From Candidatus Rokuibacteriota bacterium (GTDB lineage: Bacteria; Methylomirabilota; Methylomirabilia; Rokubacteriales; CSP1-6): a stretch of DNA of 56,679 nucleotides. The translations under genes and the position numbers were made by a program. Of this stretch, positions 9,073 to 21,589 are shown in pieces. A model generated the notes under the pieces. That model made no database searches and was not told the origin of the DNA. It saw nothing but the letters and a program-made list of their open reading frames with translations. How positions within the stretch are numbered: position 1 is the first letter of the stretch; every line of letters starts with the position of its first letter. The stretch covers positions 1-56,679 of the forward strand of contig JACPCW010000083.1 of NCBI GenBank assembly GCA_016184365.1, in the 5' to 3' direction.

Positions 9073-11121
9073 TCACCTCCGGTGCGTCAGCCGCGCCGAC
9101 GCGTCGTGAATCGCCGCGGCGAGGCTGGCCGCGTCCACGGGCTTGACCAGGTGCGCGTCGAAGCCCGCGGCGCGCGAACGGCGCTGATCCTCGGGCTGGC
9201 CGTAGCCGGAGACGGCGACGAGGATCATCGCGCGCCCGGCCTCCGTGGCGCGGAGCTCGCGGGCCACGTCGCGCCCGTCGAGCCCGGGCAGCCCGATGTC
9301 GATGACGGCGACGTCGGGTCGGAGCTCGAGCGCGCGAGCCAGGCCGGTGATGCCGTCCTCCGCCTCGTGCACCGCGTGGCCGTCCAGCTCGAGCACCGCG
9401 CGCAGCATCTGGCGCGCATCGGCGCTGTCCTCGACGATCAGGACGGTCCGCCCGGCGGTCACGGTCGATCGTGCCGGCTCGGCGCCGGCCGGCGTCTCCG
9501 GCATCGCGACGCACGGCAGCCGCACGGTGAACACGCTGCCGGGCCCCGGTCCCGCGCTCGTGGCGCTGATCGATCCGCCGTGCATCTCGACCAGGCGCTT
9601 CACGAGCGTCAGCCCGATGCCGAGGCCGCCCTTGTTCCGATCGGGGGTCCGGTCGCCCTGGACGAAGAGGTCGAAGATGCGCGGCAGCAGCGTGGGGCTG
9701 ATGCCGACGCCGGTGTCCGACACCTGAATCATCGCATCATCGCCGTCGCGCCGGACGGTCATGGCGACCGCCCCGCCCGCCGGTGTGAACTTCACGGCGT
9801 TCGTCAGGAGGTTCTCCATCAGCTGCGCCATGCGCGTTTCGTCGACGTCGACCCACACCGGCTCGGTCTCGAGCGTGGCGCGGTGGCCGGCGAACATCCC
9901 CGTGGAGTCGAGCACGGCCCAGCCGCGCCGCGCCAGGTCGCCGAGATCGACGGGCTTGCGCGACAGGATGATCTTGCCCGTCGCGACCCGGCCGGCGTCG
10001 AGCAGATCGTCCATGAGCTCACGGAGGTGCGTGACCTGCCGGGTGATCACTTCACGGGCGCGCGTCGACAGCTCGTCCGCGCCGCCGAGCCGGTTCAGGA
10101 CGGCGATCCCGGAGCCGATGGCCGCGAGCGGGTTGCGCAGCTCGTGCCCGAGCATGGCGAGGAACTCGTCCTTGGCCCGGTTGCTCGCCTCGGCTTCCTC
10201 GCGTGCCGTGCGCTCCTGCTGAAACATCTGCGCGTTGCGGATACCGACGGCGGCGTGGTTGGCCAGCGCCTGGAGGAGCGCGAGCTCCACCTCCGAGAAC
10301 GTGCGTATCTTCGTCTCGTTCAGCGCGAGGCTGCCGATGACGAGGTCGTCGACGATGAGCGGGACGGCGACGATCAGCTGGTGACCGAGCTGCTCGTGCT
10401 GCTCGCGGACGGCGGAGGGAAGATGCAGGCGCGCGTCCGTCAGGACCGAGCTCGTCACCACCATCCGGCGCTCGAGCACGGCGAGCCCGACGACGCCGGA
10501 CCGCGGCGGCAACCGGTGACCCGGCGCGACCAGGGGATTCGCGCCGGCGACGGCGACCGCGACCAGAGCGCCGTCCGGTTCGAGCAGCCGGACCGCGACG
10601 CTGCTCGGGTCGAACAGGCGGTGGGCGGCATCGGCGACGCGCTGCGCCGCCACCGCCGTCTTCGTGGTGTGCGTCAGCGCCTGGGCGAGGCCGCGCAGCT
10701 CATCGGCTTCACGGCCGTGACGTTCCGCCTCGGCGCGCGCGGCCAGCTGGCGCTCGCGCTCGCGCTCGAGCTCGCGCAGCGTGTGCTCGAGCCGCGGCGC
10801 GACGTACGACAGAAAAACCGCGACGGCCCAGAACGTCAGCAAGCCGAGGAGCTCCGGGATGTCGGTCTCGTATGGATCGCCGCGACTCAGCACGAACAGG
10901 TGCAGCAGCGCGATGCTGATACCGGTCGCGAGGAGCGCCGGGCGTCGACCGCAGTACCACGCGACGCCGAGGACGGCGGCGAGCATCGGCGGACCGGGCA
11001 GACGGTCGAGCAGGCCGCCGGAGATGCGGAACATCAGCATCATCGCGACCGGCGCCACCACTGCAAGCAGATAGGACCAGGGAGGCTGCCGAAGAACGTC
11101 ACGCGTCGTCGGCGGGGTCAT
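9073..11121 (-). CDS. Hybrid sensor histidine kinase/response regulator (membrane-GAF-HisKA-HATPase-REC)
   Basis: 682 residues. About residues 15-105 form four membrane helices resembling the KdpD-type DUF4118 sensor. A coiled linker, a GAF domain (about 150-300), HisKA (phospho-His in AMLGHELRNPL) and an ATPase domain (NLLTNAVKF, DTGVGIS, GGLGIGLTL) follow. The C-terminal receiver has its phospho-Asp in VAVIDIGLPGLDG. Autophosphorylation and phosphotransfer within one protein are expected. The stop lies next to the ribosome-binding site of the glucan enzyme gene. The signal is not evident. Confidence 0.9.
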   Translation of the reverse strand: MTPPTTRDVLRQPPWSYLLAVVAPVAMMLMFRISGGLLDRLPGPPMLAAVLGVAWYCGRRPALLATGISIALLHLFVLSRGDPYETDIPELLGLLTFWAVAVFLSYVAPRLEHTLRELERERERQLAARAEAERHGREADELRGLAQALTHTTKTAVAAQRVADAAHRLFDPSSVAVRLLEPDGALVAVAVAGANPLVAPGHRLPPRSGVVGLAVLERRMVVTSSVLTDARLHLPSAVREQHEQLGHQLIVAVPLIVDDLVIGSLALNETKIRTFSEVELALLQALANHAAVGIRNAQMFQQERTAREEAEASNRAKDEFLAMLGHELRNPLAAIGSGIAVLNRLGGADELSTRAREVITRQVTHLRELMDDLLDAGRVATGKIILSRKPVDLGDLARRGWAVLDSTGMFAGHRATLETEPVWVDVDETRMAQLMENLLTNAVKFTPAGGAVAMTVRRDGDDAMIQVSDTGVGISPTLLPRIFDLFVQGDRTPDRNKGGLGIGLTLVKRLVEMHGGSISATSAGPGPGSVFTVRLPCVAMPETPAGAEPARSTVTAGRTVLIVEDSADARQMLRAVLELDGHAVHEAEDGITGLARALELRPDVAVIDIGLPGLDGRDVARELRATEAGRAMILVAVSGYGQPEDQRRSRAAGFDAHLVKPVDAASLAAAIHDASARLTHRR

Positions 11122-11145
11122 GATGCGGCCTGCTGTTCCCGCCGG

Positions 11146-12174
11146 TCAGCGGCGCGTGGCGGTGCGCGTTCTCCAGCGCGGGACGGCGTCGGGATTGATC
11201 AGGTGAGCCGGCGGCTCGCCGCGCGCGACCGCGAGGATCTGGTCGAGCGCGAGCTTCAGGTTCGCGCGCCGGCCCGCTTCGCTGTGCGCGATGTTGTGCG
11301 GCGTCAGGATCATCCGCTCGGGATCGACGCGACGCAGCGGACTGTCGGCTTCGAGCGGCTCACGCACGAAGGCGTCCAGCGCGGCGCCCGCGATCCACTT
11401 CTCGTCCACCGCGCGCGCCACCGCGGCTTCGTCGACGACCTCACCGCGCGCGGTATTGAGGAGCACCGCGGTCGGCTTCATCGCGCGCAGCTGCTTCTCA
11501 CCGATCATCCCGCGCGTCTCGTCCGTCAGGGAGACGTGCAACGACACCACGTCCGCCTCCGCGAGGAGCGTCGGCAGATCGACGAGCGTCGCGCCGACGT
11601 CCGTCGCCTTCGACGGGTCGATGTAGGGATCGCACGCGAGCAGCCGCGCGTCCCAGCCCGCCAGCCGCCGCGCCACGCGGGAGCCCACGCGGCCGAGGCC
11701 GACGAGGCCGACGGTCTTGTCGAAGAGGAACTCGCCGCGATCCTCGCGCCCGCCCCAGCCGCCCGCGCGCACCTTCGCTTCGTTGTGCTTCACGCGCTTC
11801 TGCAGCATGAGGATGAGCATGACCGTCGCTTCGGCGACCCCGACGAAGTTCTCCGGCGTGGGGCTGTTGGCGACGAGCACACCCAGGTCGGTCGCGGCCG
11901 GCACCTCGATCTTGTCGACGCCGATGAACGGCACGATGACGAGCTGCAGCCGCTCGGCCGGCGTCATGACGGCGCGCGAGATCCGCTCGAAGCTCGACGC
12001 CAGCACGATGTCCGCGGCGCGCACCGCTTCGATCAGGTCCGCTTCGCTCCACGGCCGCCGGTCCTTCATGCCGAGCGGCCGCCCGATCACGACGTCGAGC
12101 CCGGCCGCGCGGAGCGGCTCGAATTCCTCGAGCGGTCCGCTCGGCGCGGTGGCGAGCACCGTCAGCGGCTTCAT
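11146..12174 (-). CDS. D-isomer specific 2-hydroxyacid dehydrogenase
   Basis: 342 residues of the phosphoglycerate-dehydrogenase superfamily. The NAD-binding Rossmann motif is VGLVGLGRVGSRVARRL, the substrate Arg lies in NTARGEVVDE, and the catalytic His is in LTPHNIAHSEAG. No C-terminal ACT domain is present, so it is not a long-form SerA. ATG at 12174 overlaps the stop of the ThDP enzyme gene (ATGA). The pairing with a ThDP enzyme and an amidohydrolase suggests oxidation or reduction of a 2-oxo/2-hydroxy acid, but the substrate is not visible. Confidence 0.85.
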   Translation of the reverse strand: MKPLTVLATAPSGPLEEFEPLRAAGLDVVIGRPLGMKDRRPWSEADLIEAVRAADIVLASSFERISRAVMTPAERLQLVIVPFIGVDKIEVPAATDLGVLVANSPTPENFVGVAEATVMLILMLQKRVKHNEAKVRAGGWGGREDRGEFLFDKTVGLVGLGRVGSRVARRLAGWDARLLACDPYIDPSKATDVGATLVDLPTLLAEADVVSLHVSLTDETRGMIGEKQLRAMKPTAVLLNTARGEVVDEAAVARAVDEKWIAGAALDAFVREPLEADSPLRRVDPERMILTPHNIAHSEAGRRANLKLALDQILAVARGEPPAHLINPDAVPRWRTRTATRR

Positions 12175-13880
12175 GGCTTGCGGCAGATGACGTTCAGCAG
12201 CACCTGCCGCCTCTCGTCGCGGACGATGCGCAGCCCGCGCTTCACCGCGTCCGGCAGCGCCGCCGGATCCTCCACGCGCTCGCCGTGGCCGCCGGAGGCC
12301 TGGCAGATCATCTCGTAATCCGGCGCCGGCTCGAGATAGGTGAGCGGCATGGTGTCCGTCTTCACCGCCCAGCCGTCCTTGGCGTACCCCTGCGTCGACC
12401 GCTTCACCGCGTTCCACGTCTGGTTGTTGAAGACGATGAAGAGCACGGGCAGCTCGTACGCCCGCGAGACGAAGTGCGCGGCGGTCGGCGCGCCGAAGAT
12501 GTACGAGCCGTCGCCGACCGGGCAGATGACCGTGTGATCCGGCGCGGCGAGCTTGGCGCCGAGGGCGGCGCCGAGGCCCCAGCCGAGCGCCGAGGACGGC
12601 GGCGAGTTGAAGTACGTCCCGGGCTTGTCGAGCGGTACCTGCGTCGCGTCCAGGTCGTATTCGTTGACGACGATCGTGTGGTCGTCGATCTGCTCGCCGA
12701 TCACACGCGAGAGCCAGCTCATCTCGATCGGCTTCGCGGTGGACGCCTTCTTCGCGACGGCCGCCCACGCGTCCTGCCGCCGGCGGTGCTCCGCTTCCCA
12801 CGTCTGCCGCCGCGCGGCGACGTCGCCGCGGTCCAGCAGCGGCACGAGCGCGTCGGTGAGCGCGGCGAGCGTCAGCCGCGGCTGACCCGCGAGCGACAGA
12901 TCGCCGGGGAATCCGCGGATCGGGTAGCGCGAGAAGAGCGGATCGACGCCCATCTGGATCACGCGCGTCTCCGTCTTCGGCCCCTTGATCTGCGGGAACC
13001 ACGGCGCGTCGCTCTCGATGACGAGGATGACGTCGGCGTCGTCGAGGTACGGATCGGGGTCGTAGCCGGCGTGCAGGGGATGCCGGCGCGGGAAGTTCAG
13101 GTACGTCGCGTAGCCTTCCACGACGCCGCAGCCGAGCGTCTCCGCCAGCTTCACCAGCGCGGGCACCGCCTGCGGATCGCGGCCCATCGCCTTCGTGATG
13201 ACGATCGGATTCGTCGCGGCGGCGAGCACGCGCGCGACGTCTTCGATGGCCCTGGGGTCGGCCACGGTCGCGCTCGGCGCGATCTGCCGCGCCTGGTCCG
13301 TGTACTCGAACGTGTCGTGCCGCTCGGCGAGCACCTCGCGCGGCAGCGTGAGATACACCGGGCCCTGCGGCTCGGCCTGCGCGATCGCGAGCGCGCGGTC
13401 GACGACGGTCTCGAGCTGCGGGAAGTTGCGGAGCTCGTAGTCCCACTTCACGAACTCGCGCACCATCGCGCCCTGGTCGAACGACTCCTGCGCCCAGTGG
13501 ATCTGGCGGTTGCGCGATCCGCGGAAGCCGGACTCCGTGATCGGGTTGCGGCCGGCGCTGAACAGCATGGGCACGTTGGAGCGCGCGGCGTTGATGACGC
13601 CGCCGACGCCGTTGGCGGTGCCGACGATGACGTGGAGCATGACGGCCTGCGCGCGGCCGGTGATCATCGCGTAGCCGTGCGCCATCGAGACGGCGACGAT
13701 CTCGTGCGGCACCGTCAGCGGGCGCGGCAGCGTCTGGCCGTGCGCGAAGCGGCGCGCGTACGCCTCGATCAGCGGCGCGAAGTCGGTGCCGGCGTTGCCG
13801 AAGAAGTATTCGACGCCGCGGGCGGCGAGCAGCTCGAGGTACGCCTCGGCGGTGGACTCGATCGTGACCTTCTTGCTCAT
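12171..13880 (-). CDS. Thiamin-diphosphate-dependent enzyme (acetolactate synthase/benzoylformate decarboxylase superfamily)
   Basis: 569 residues with the three-domain ThDP layout. The N-terminal PYR domain has the activating Glu in LTVPHEIVAVSMAHGYA, and the C-terminal PP domain has the Mg/ThDP motif GDGSYIFG followed by FNNQTWN. The segment GTANGVGGVINAARSNVPM is typical of the family. It is not clearly IlvB: a small regulatory subunit gene is absent, and neighbours are a 2-hydroxyacid dehydrogenase and an amidohydrolase. A 2-oxo acid decarboxylase or lyase role is inferred. RBS-like GGAG precedes the ATG. Confidence 0.82.
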   Translation of the reverse strand: MSKKVTIESTAEAYLELLAARGVEYFFGNAGTDFAPLIEAYARRFAHGQTLPRPLTVPHEIVAVSMAHGYAMITGRAQAVMLHVIVGTANGVGGVINAARSNVPMLFSAGRNPITESGFRGSRNRQIHWAQESFDQGAMVREFVKWDYELRNFPQLETVVDRALAIAQAEPQGPVYLTLPREVLAERHDTFEYTDQARQIAPSATVADPRAIEDVARVLAAATNPIVITKAMGRDPQAVPALVKLAETLGCGVVEGYATYLNFPRRHPLHAGYDPDPYLDDADVILVIESDAPWFPQIKGPKTETRVIQMGVDPLFSRYPIRGFPGDLSLAGQPRLTLAALTDALVPLLDRGDVAARRQTWEAEHRRRQDAWAAVAKKASTAKPIEMSWLSRVIGEQIDDHTIVVNEYDLDATQVPLDKPGTYFNSPPSSALGWGLGAALGAKLAAPDHTVICPVGDGSYIFGAPTAAHFVSRAYELPVLFIVFNNQTWNAVKRSTQGYAKDGWAVKTDTMPLTYLEPAPDYEMICQASGGHGERVEDPAALPDAVKRGLRIVRDERRQVLLNVICRKP

Positions 13881-13896
13881 CGTCGTCTCCTCGCGG

Positions 13897-14910
13897 TCAG
13901 GCGAGCCGGAGTTTCAGCATCGCGCGGGCGTTGCCTTCGTAGATCTTCGCGCGGTCGGCGTCGGTGGCGCGCATCCGCTCCATCGCGGCGATCGTGTCGC
14001 GGATGAAGCCGGGGCCTTTCTCGGGATCGAACGGCATGTCGGTGCCGAACAGGACGTGGTCGGCGCCGAAGAACTCGAGCCCCGATTCCATCGCGTGCCA
14101 GGCGCCGAAGAGCGCGGTGTCGCCGTAGAACATCTTGAAGTAGTCGATCGGGCGGCGCTCGAGCCGCCCGATCGCGGCGGTGTCCTCGGGGTCGTCGCTG
14201 CGGCTGCCGAGCTGATCGAGCCCGCCGCCGACGCGGCCGGCGCAGAACGGGATCATCGCGCCCATGTGGTGCGTGATGATCTTGATGCCGGGATGGCGAT
14301 CGAACAGGCCGGAGAACACGAGCCGGCCCATCGCCACGCTCGTCTCGTACGGCCAGCCGAAGGCCCACCACAGGTCGAACTTCGAGCGCGGCTCGCCGGG
14401 ATAGTCGGCGAACGTCGCCGCGCGTGCCGGATGCAGCCAGATCGGCAGGTCGCGCCGCGCCATGGCGTCGAACAGCGGCTGGTACTCGGGCGCGTCGAGC
14501 GGCCGGCCGGCGACGTTGGTGAACATCTGCACGCCCGTCGCGCCGAGGTCGCCGACGGCGCGGTCGATCTCGCGCAGCGCGGCGTCCGGGTTGTTCATCG
14601 GCAGCGACGCGACGAAGGCGGGGAAGCGCTCGGGATACCGCGTGACGAGCGCGGCCATCTCGTCGTTGGCGATGCGCGCGAGATCCGGGCTCACGTCCGG
14701 GCCGCCGACGACCTCGATCGGCGGATTCGCGAGCGTCAGGACCTGCACGTAGCCGTCGTAGCGGTCCATGATGCGCAGCCGCAGCTCGACGTCCGTGAGG
14801 ACCGGGATGCCGGACATGCGCTTCTGCAGCGCCATGCCGGGCGGCGCAGTCTTCAGCATGCGATCGAAGTAGGGGCGCGGCAGGATGTGCGGAAAGACGT
14901 CGATCTTCAT
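13897..14910 (-). CDS. Amidohydrolase-2 family protein (ACMSD-like), with altered metal motif
   Basis: 337 residues of the amidohydrolase-related family that includes aminocarboxymuconate-semialdehyde decarboxylase. The expected N-terminal HxH is replaced by F-P-H in MKIDVFPHILP. Later metal or catalytic positions remain: His in LPIWLHP, His in KIITHHMGAMIPF and Asp in LFGTDMPFD. It is the first gene of a three-gene operon with the ThDP enzyme and dehydrogenase. Decarboxylation or hydrolysis of a small acid is plausible. The missing first His suggests mononuclear binding by other ligands or changed chemistry. Confidence 0.78.
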   Translation of the reverse strand: MKIDVFPHILPRPYFDRMLKTAPPGMALQKRMSGIPVLTDVELRLRIMDRYDGYVQVLTLANPPIEVVGGPDVSPDLARIANDEMAALVTRYPERFPAFVASLPMNNPDAALREIDRAVGDLGATGVQMFTNVAGRPLDAPEYQPLFDAMARRDLPIWLHPARAATFADYPGEPRSKFDLWWAFGWPYETSVAMGRLVFSGLFDRHPGIKIITHHMGAMIPFCAGRVGGGLDQLGSRSDDPEDTAAIGRLERRPIDYFKMFYGDTALFGAWHAMESGLEFFGADHVLFGTDMPFDPEKGPGFIRDTIAAMERMRATDADRAKIYEGNARAMLKLRLA

Positions 14911-15005
14911 CGCGGGCGGATCATACCGGCTCCTGGTCGGCGCTGCCACCGGCCGAGGCCGAAACTTCACCGAAACGCCGTTCGCTACACGCAGCGCCGA
15001 TCTTC

Positions 15006-15326
15006 GTGGATGAGGATCCGAGGCTGTGGTTTTCCGACGAACTGAACCGCTTTATGAAGCACGAACGAAAGATCGGACGAAAGGATGCGACAGTTCTGAC
15101 CAATAAAGTATTTGAGCGTCTCTATCCCGAGGACCAAGCCCGTTGGAAGAAATGGCGGAACGCGAGCGCCGAGATCCCATGGGATCTCTACACCGATGGA
15201 GACACGGACCAACTCTTTGATCAGACTGTTCTCGACGAAGAGACATCGCACATCATCGCGACGTGGAGGCCACTTGCGCGCGCATTCGAACTGACTGAAG
15301 GCAAGGGTCTCACATGCTCCACCTGA
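15006..15326 (+). CDS. Hypothetical protein (106 aa)
   Basis: Reads from a GTG at 15006. The product is rich in Trp, Asp, Glu, Lys and Arg, with predicted helices and no membrane segment. Base composition is lower in GC than in neighbours, which may indicate transfer. It overlaps the first 13 bases of a truncated nucleotidyltransferase reading frame, an arrangement seen for small partner proteins of such enzymes. The opposite strand is also open for 119 codons; this strand is preferred because the composition looks more protein-like. I do not recognise a family. Confidence 0.45.
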   Translation: MDEDPRLWFSDELNRFMKHERKIGRKDATVLTNKVFERLYPEDQARWKKWRNASAEIPWDLYTDGDTDQLFDQTVLDEETSHIIATWRPLARAFELTEGKGLTCST

Positions 15327-15612
15327 CACTCCGCGGCGCGCCATCCGATCTCAAGTTTCACGTCGACGCGCGCGCGCGCTCGCCCTCGGTCAGAACTTCA
15401 CGTTCGAGGTCGACGGTGAATACGCGCTCGATCTGCTCTCGTACCTCGAACCGGTCGGCACCTACGAGGACGTGCTTCCGCGCTCCGAATCAGTCGAGCT
15501 TGCCGGGCGCGCCGTCCGGGTGATCGGTCTGGACGATCTCATCCGGATCAAGCGCTATCTCGGCCGTCCCAAGGATCGGGCTTCGCTCCGCGAGCAGGAA
15601 GGGCTCAGCTGA
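15314..15612 (+). pseudogene. Frameshifted, N-terminally truncated nucleotidyltransferase-like gene
   Basis: Starting at ATG 15314 the frame reads LTLRGAPSDLKFHVDAR, then is lost in a GC-dinucleotide run near 15365-15380. The adjacent frame continues ALALGQNFTFEVDGEYALDLL and ends with VIGLDDLIRIKRYLGRPKDR up to the TGA at 15610. Both halves match the C-terminal half of small nucleotidyltransferase-fold proteins (AbiEii/DUF6036-like), including the GRPKDR end. The catalytic N-terminal G-S/D-x-D part is absent. A slip in the repeat, or a sequencing error there, explains the frameshift. The last bases overlap the cupin gene on the other strand. Confidence 0.65.
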
Positions 15613-16042
15613 AGTTCTCCGGCGGATCGCAGGCCACCGTGCCCATGTCGGCCGGTACCGAGATCTCGAGCAGCTCCAGGTCCTTCGACGTCGCCGTCTC
15701 GTTGTGCCGCATGCCGCCTGGGATGTAGAGCGACTCGCCCGCCTGGATGCGCAGCTTCTGTCCGTCCTCGAATTCGAGATCGACCCAGCCGCTGAGCATG
15801 TAGACGAACTGCCCCTCGCAGACGTGGTAATGCCAGCCCGTCGGCTGGGTCATGCCGTCGGCGCCGGCCGTCACCTGGGCGCGGATGCGCCCGCTACTCG
15901 CCGCGGTCACGCCGAGATCGCGATACGTGAAGAAGGACCGGCGGCCCGGCACAAGCGGTGTCGTGGCCGGCGTCGCATACGCGAGCTTTCCCTGCGGAAT
16001 GATGGCGGCGGGTTTGCCGGTCGGCGGGGTCGCGTCGTTCAT
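15605..16042 (-). CDS. Cupin-domain protein
   Basis: 145 residues with one cupin barrel. The metal-binding first motif is visible as GWHYHVCEGQFVYMLSG and the second as GESLYIPGGMRHNE, giving the usual His/His/Glu/His set. The start at 16042 has AGGAGG at good spacing. Single cupins of this sort act as small-molecule sensors, isomerases or dioxygenases, and no substrate can be assigned. It is transcribed away from the VapBC pair. Confidence 0.75.
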   Translation of the reverse strand: MNDATPPTGKPAAIIPQGKLAYATPATTPLVPGRRSFFTYRDLGVTAASSGRIRAQVTAGADGMTQPTGWHYHVCEGQFVYMLSGWVDLEFEDGQKLRIQAGESLYIPGGMRHNETATSKDLELLEISVPADMGTVACDPPENFS

Positions 16043-16102
16043 CGTGGGCCTCCTGCTTCGATTGGCCGCCATGTTACCTCCTCCCCGTGAGTATGACGGA
16101 TC

Positions 16103-16111
16103 TGGCATAAT
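16103..16111 (+). promoter_or_regulatory. Extended -10 promoter of the vapBC pair
   Basis: TGGCATAAT at 16103-16111 fits an extended -10 element (TGn plus CATAAT). No convincing -35 is seen. GAGG at 16120-16123 then serves as ribosome-binding site for the antitoxin ATG at 16130. Confidence 0.4.
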
Positions 16112-16129
16112 CGGAATACGAGGACCCGA

Positions 16130-16369
16130 ATGAGAACGCTTTCGGTCAAGCTCTCCGATGGACTCGACGCGAAGCTCACCGCCGCCGCGCGTCGCCGCAA
16201 GACGAGCAAGTCGGCCCTGGTCCGGAAGGCGCTGGAGGGGGTGCTGCGTGAACAGGGCATGCCGAAGCCCGGCTCGGCGCTCGATCTCGTCGGCGATCTC
16301 GTCGGATGCGTGGCCGGTCCAGCCGACCTGTCGGTGAACAAAGCGCATTTCAAGACATTCGGACGTTGA
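16130..16369 (+). CDS. vapB: Ribbon-helix-helix antitoxin (VapB/CopG type)
   Basis: 79 residues. The N-terminus MRTLSVKLSDGLDAKLTAAA is the beta-strand of a CopG/Arc ribbon-helix-helix protein, followed by a basic helix (RRRKTSKSALVRKAL). The C-terminal tail after about residue 45 is the likely toxin-binding part. Its stop overlaps the toxin TTG start (TTGA), the usual translational coupling. It should bind and neutralise the PIN toxin and autorepress the pair. Confidence 0.82.
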   Translation: MRTLSVKLSDGLDAKLTAAARRRKTSKSALVRKALEGVLREQGMPKPGSALDLVGDLVGCVAGPADLSVNKAHFKTFGR

Positions 16370-16788
16370 TCCGGACCGTTCTGCTCGATACCGGTCCTCT
16401 CGTCGCGCTCCTCAACCGGCGCGATCGTTACCATCGATGGTCGACGGAACAATGGGCCGACATCGCATTGCCGGTTCTGAGCTGCGAACCGGTCCTGACC
16501 GAAGCTTGCTTCCTGTTACGAGAGCTCGCCGGAGGTCCGTCCGCGATCCTCGAGCTGGTCGGTCGCGGCGCGGTCAAGATCGCCTATGGCGTCGAGGCGG
16601 AAGTCGACGCGCTCGGCAAACTGATGACACGCTACGCAGACGTTCCCATGTCGCTCGCCGACGCGTGTCTCGTGCGCATGGTCGAACGGCATCCGGGCGC
16701 CATGGTGCTCACCCTCGACCGCGACTTCCGGGTGTATCGCTCGCACGGCCGGCGGGTGATCTCAACCATCATGCCGTCGGATCTTTGA
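16366..16788 (+). CDS. vapC: PIN-domain ribonuclease toxin (VapC type)
   Basis: 140 residues starting with TTG at 16366 (an alternative longer in-frame start exists inside the antitoxin gene but is not needed). The four acidic PIN residues are visible: Asp in VLLDTGPLVALL, Glu in EPVLTEACFLL, Asp in SLADACLVRM and Asp in VLTLDRDFRVY. VapC toxins cleave tRNA or rRNA when freed from the antitoxin. The RNA target here is unknown. Confidence 0.85.
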   Translation: MIRTVLLDTGPLVALLNRRDRYHRWSTEQWADIALPVLSCEPVLTEACFLLRELAGGPSAILELVGRGAVKIAYGVEAEVDALGKLMTRYADVPMSLADACLVRMVERHPGAMVLTLDRDFRVYRSHGRRVISTIMPSDL

Positions 16789-16810
16789 CCTCGACGTCGA
16801 GCTCTTCGAT

Positions 16811-16839
16811 TTGACACTTCGGGTCGTTGCTGGCAGCAT
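16811..16839 (+). promoter_or_regulatory. Sigma-70-type promoter of the leuA leader
   Basis: A consensus -35 TTGACA (16811-16816) is separated by exactly 17 bases from CAGCAT (16834-16839), a weak -10. It lies just before the leader peptide. A 12-bp palindrome CTCGACGTCGAG (16790-16801) directly upstream could be an operator. Confidence 0.6.
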
Positions 16840-16849
16840 GCCCCCCACG

Positions 16850-20553
<3,704 letters not shown>

Positions 20554-20557
20554 GCGC

Positions 20558-21589
20558 TCATTTCTGGCCGGGGTTCATCGACAGCTGCTGCTGCTGCGCC
20601 TTGTCCATCTCCGGCGTCCAGAGCTTCTTCTCTTTCAGGAAGCGCACGGCGCCGGGATGGTACGGCAGCGTGATCTCGTGCGTCGGCATCCGCTCGCGCG
20701 TCCATTCCTTGAAGACCGGATGGATCGGCTTGAGCTTCTCGGTGCCGTCCCAGATCGCGCGCAGCGTCGCCTCGGCGACGTTGTCGGGCACGCCCTTGCC
20801 GACCGTGATGTACACGTCGTACGCGATGGCGCACATGTCGTCGAGGATGCCGAGCGCCTCACCCTTCTTCAGCCGCACCGGGTAGTAGCCGGGCACGGCC
20901 TGGCGCAGGCGCTTCTCGCCCTCCGGCGTGCAGTCATTCGTGATGTGCTTGAGACCGACCTGGGCGTCCGCTTCGCGGACCTTCGCGGAGTTGAGCGAGT
21001 ACGACCCGGCGTCCGCGCGTCCCTGGACGACCGCGTCGACGCCGTCGTTGATGGTCGCGACCGGCACGACCTTGACGTCGTCCCACGTGAGGCCGGCCGT
21101 GGTGAGGTGGCCGAACATGTTGTACCAGACCGCGAGATGCGCCCGGTATTCGCCGGCGACGCGCCGGCCCTTGAGATCGCGGACGTGGTTGATGCCCGAG
21201 TCCTTCTTCACGAACAGCGCCACGATGAACGGCGAGCCGCGTGTGAGCAGCCGCACGTTCGGCACGTGCGGGAACGGGTTCTTGCCGCCGACGTTGAACG
21301 CGGGGCCGCGCCACGCCAGCGTCATGTCGACGGCGTTGTTCACACCGAACTCGATCTCGCCGGTGTTCAGGAGCGGCAGGAACGTGCTCGAGCCGGCATA
21401 CGGCTGGATCGACGGCTTGACGGCGCCGGCCTCGCCGACGACCTTCGCGAGCCCGCTCGCGATGACGTGGAACACCGTGCCCGGCGGGTTCGTCCCGACC
21501 GTCACGGGCTTAGAGGATGACTGCGCGGCTGCGGAACCGGCGGCTAGCGCGACGAGCGCCACGGCGAAGCAGAGCGAGCGGGTCGTCAT
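20558..21589 (-). CDS. TAXI-family TRAP transporter solute-binding protein
   Basis: 343 residues with a cleavable signal peptide (ends near GSAAAQ). The mature start VTVGTNPPGTVFHVIASGLA and a later NTGEIEFGVNNAVD segment are typical of the TAXI (TRAP-associated extracytoplasmic immunogenic) family. It captures a ligand in the periplasm for the fused permease downstream. The ligand is unknown. Given the neighbouring aromatic-acid genes, an aromatic or dicarboxylic acid is a reasonable guess. AGGAGG precedes the ATG. Confidence 0.9.
   Translation of the reverse strand: MTTRSLCFAVALVALAAGSAAAQSSSKPVTVGTNPPGTVFHVIASGLAKVVGEAGAVKPSIQPYAGSSTFLPLLNTGEIEFGVNNAVDMTLAWRGPAFNVGGKNPFPHVPNVRLLTRGSPFIVALFVKKDSGINHVRDLKGRRVAGEYRAHLAVWYNMFGHLTTAGLTWDDVKVVPVATINDGVDAVVQGRADAGSYSLNSAKVREADAQVGLKHITNDCTPEGEKRLRQAVPGYYPVRLKKGEALGILDDMCAIAYDVYITVGKGVPDNVAEATLRAIWDGTEKLKPIHPVFKEWTRERMPTHEITLPYHPGAVRFLKEKKLWTPEMDKAQQQQLSMNPGQK

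Noticed and set aside
9082..12318. 1078-codon plus-strand open frame opposite the hybrid kinase and dehydrogenase genes
   Set aside because: Composition (Arg, Asp, His, Gln) is typical of an antisense shadow in high-GC DNA; the minus strand encodes unmistakable families.
14985..15344. 119-codon minus-strand frame opposite the hypothetical protein at 15006
   Set aside because: Both strands are open. The plus strand has a more protein-like composition and overlaps the following gene fragment as an operon would. Not fully certain.
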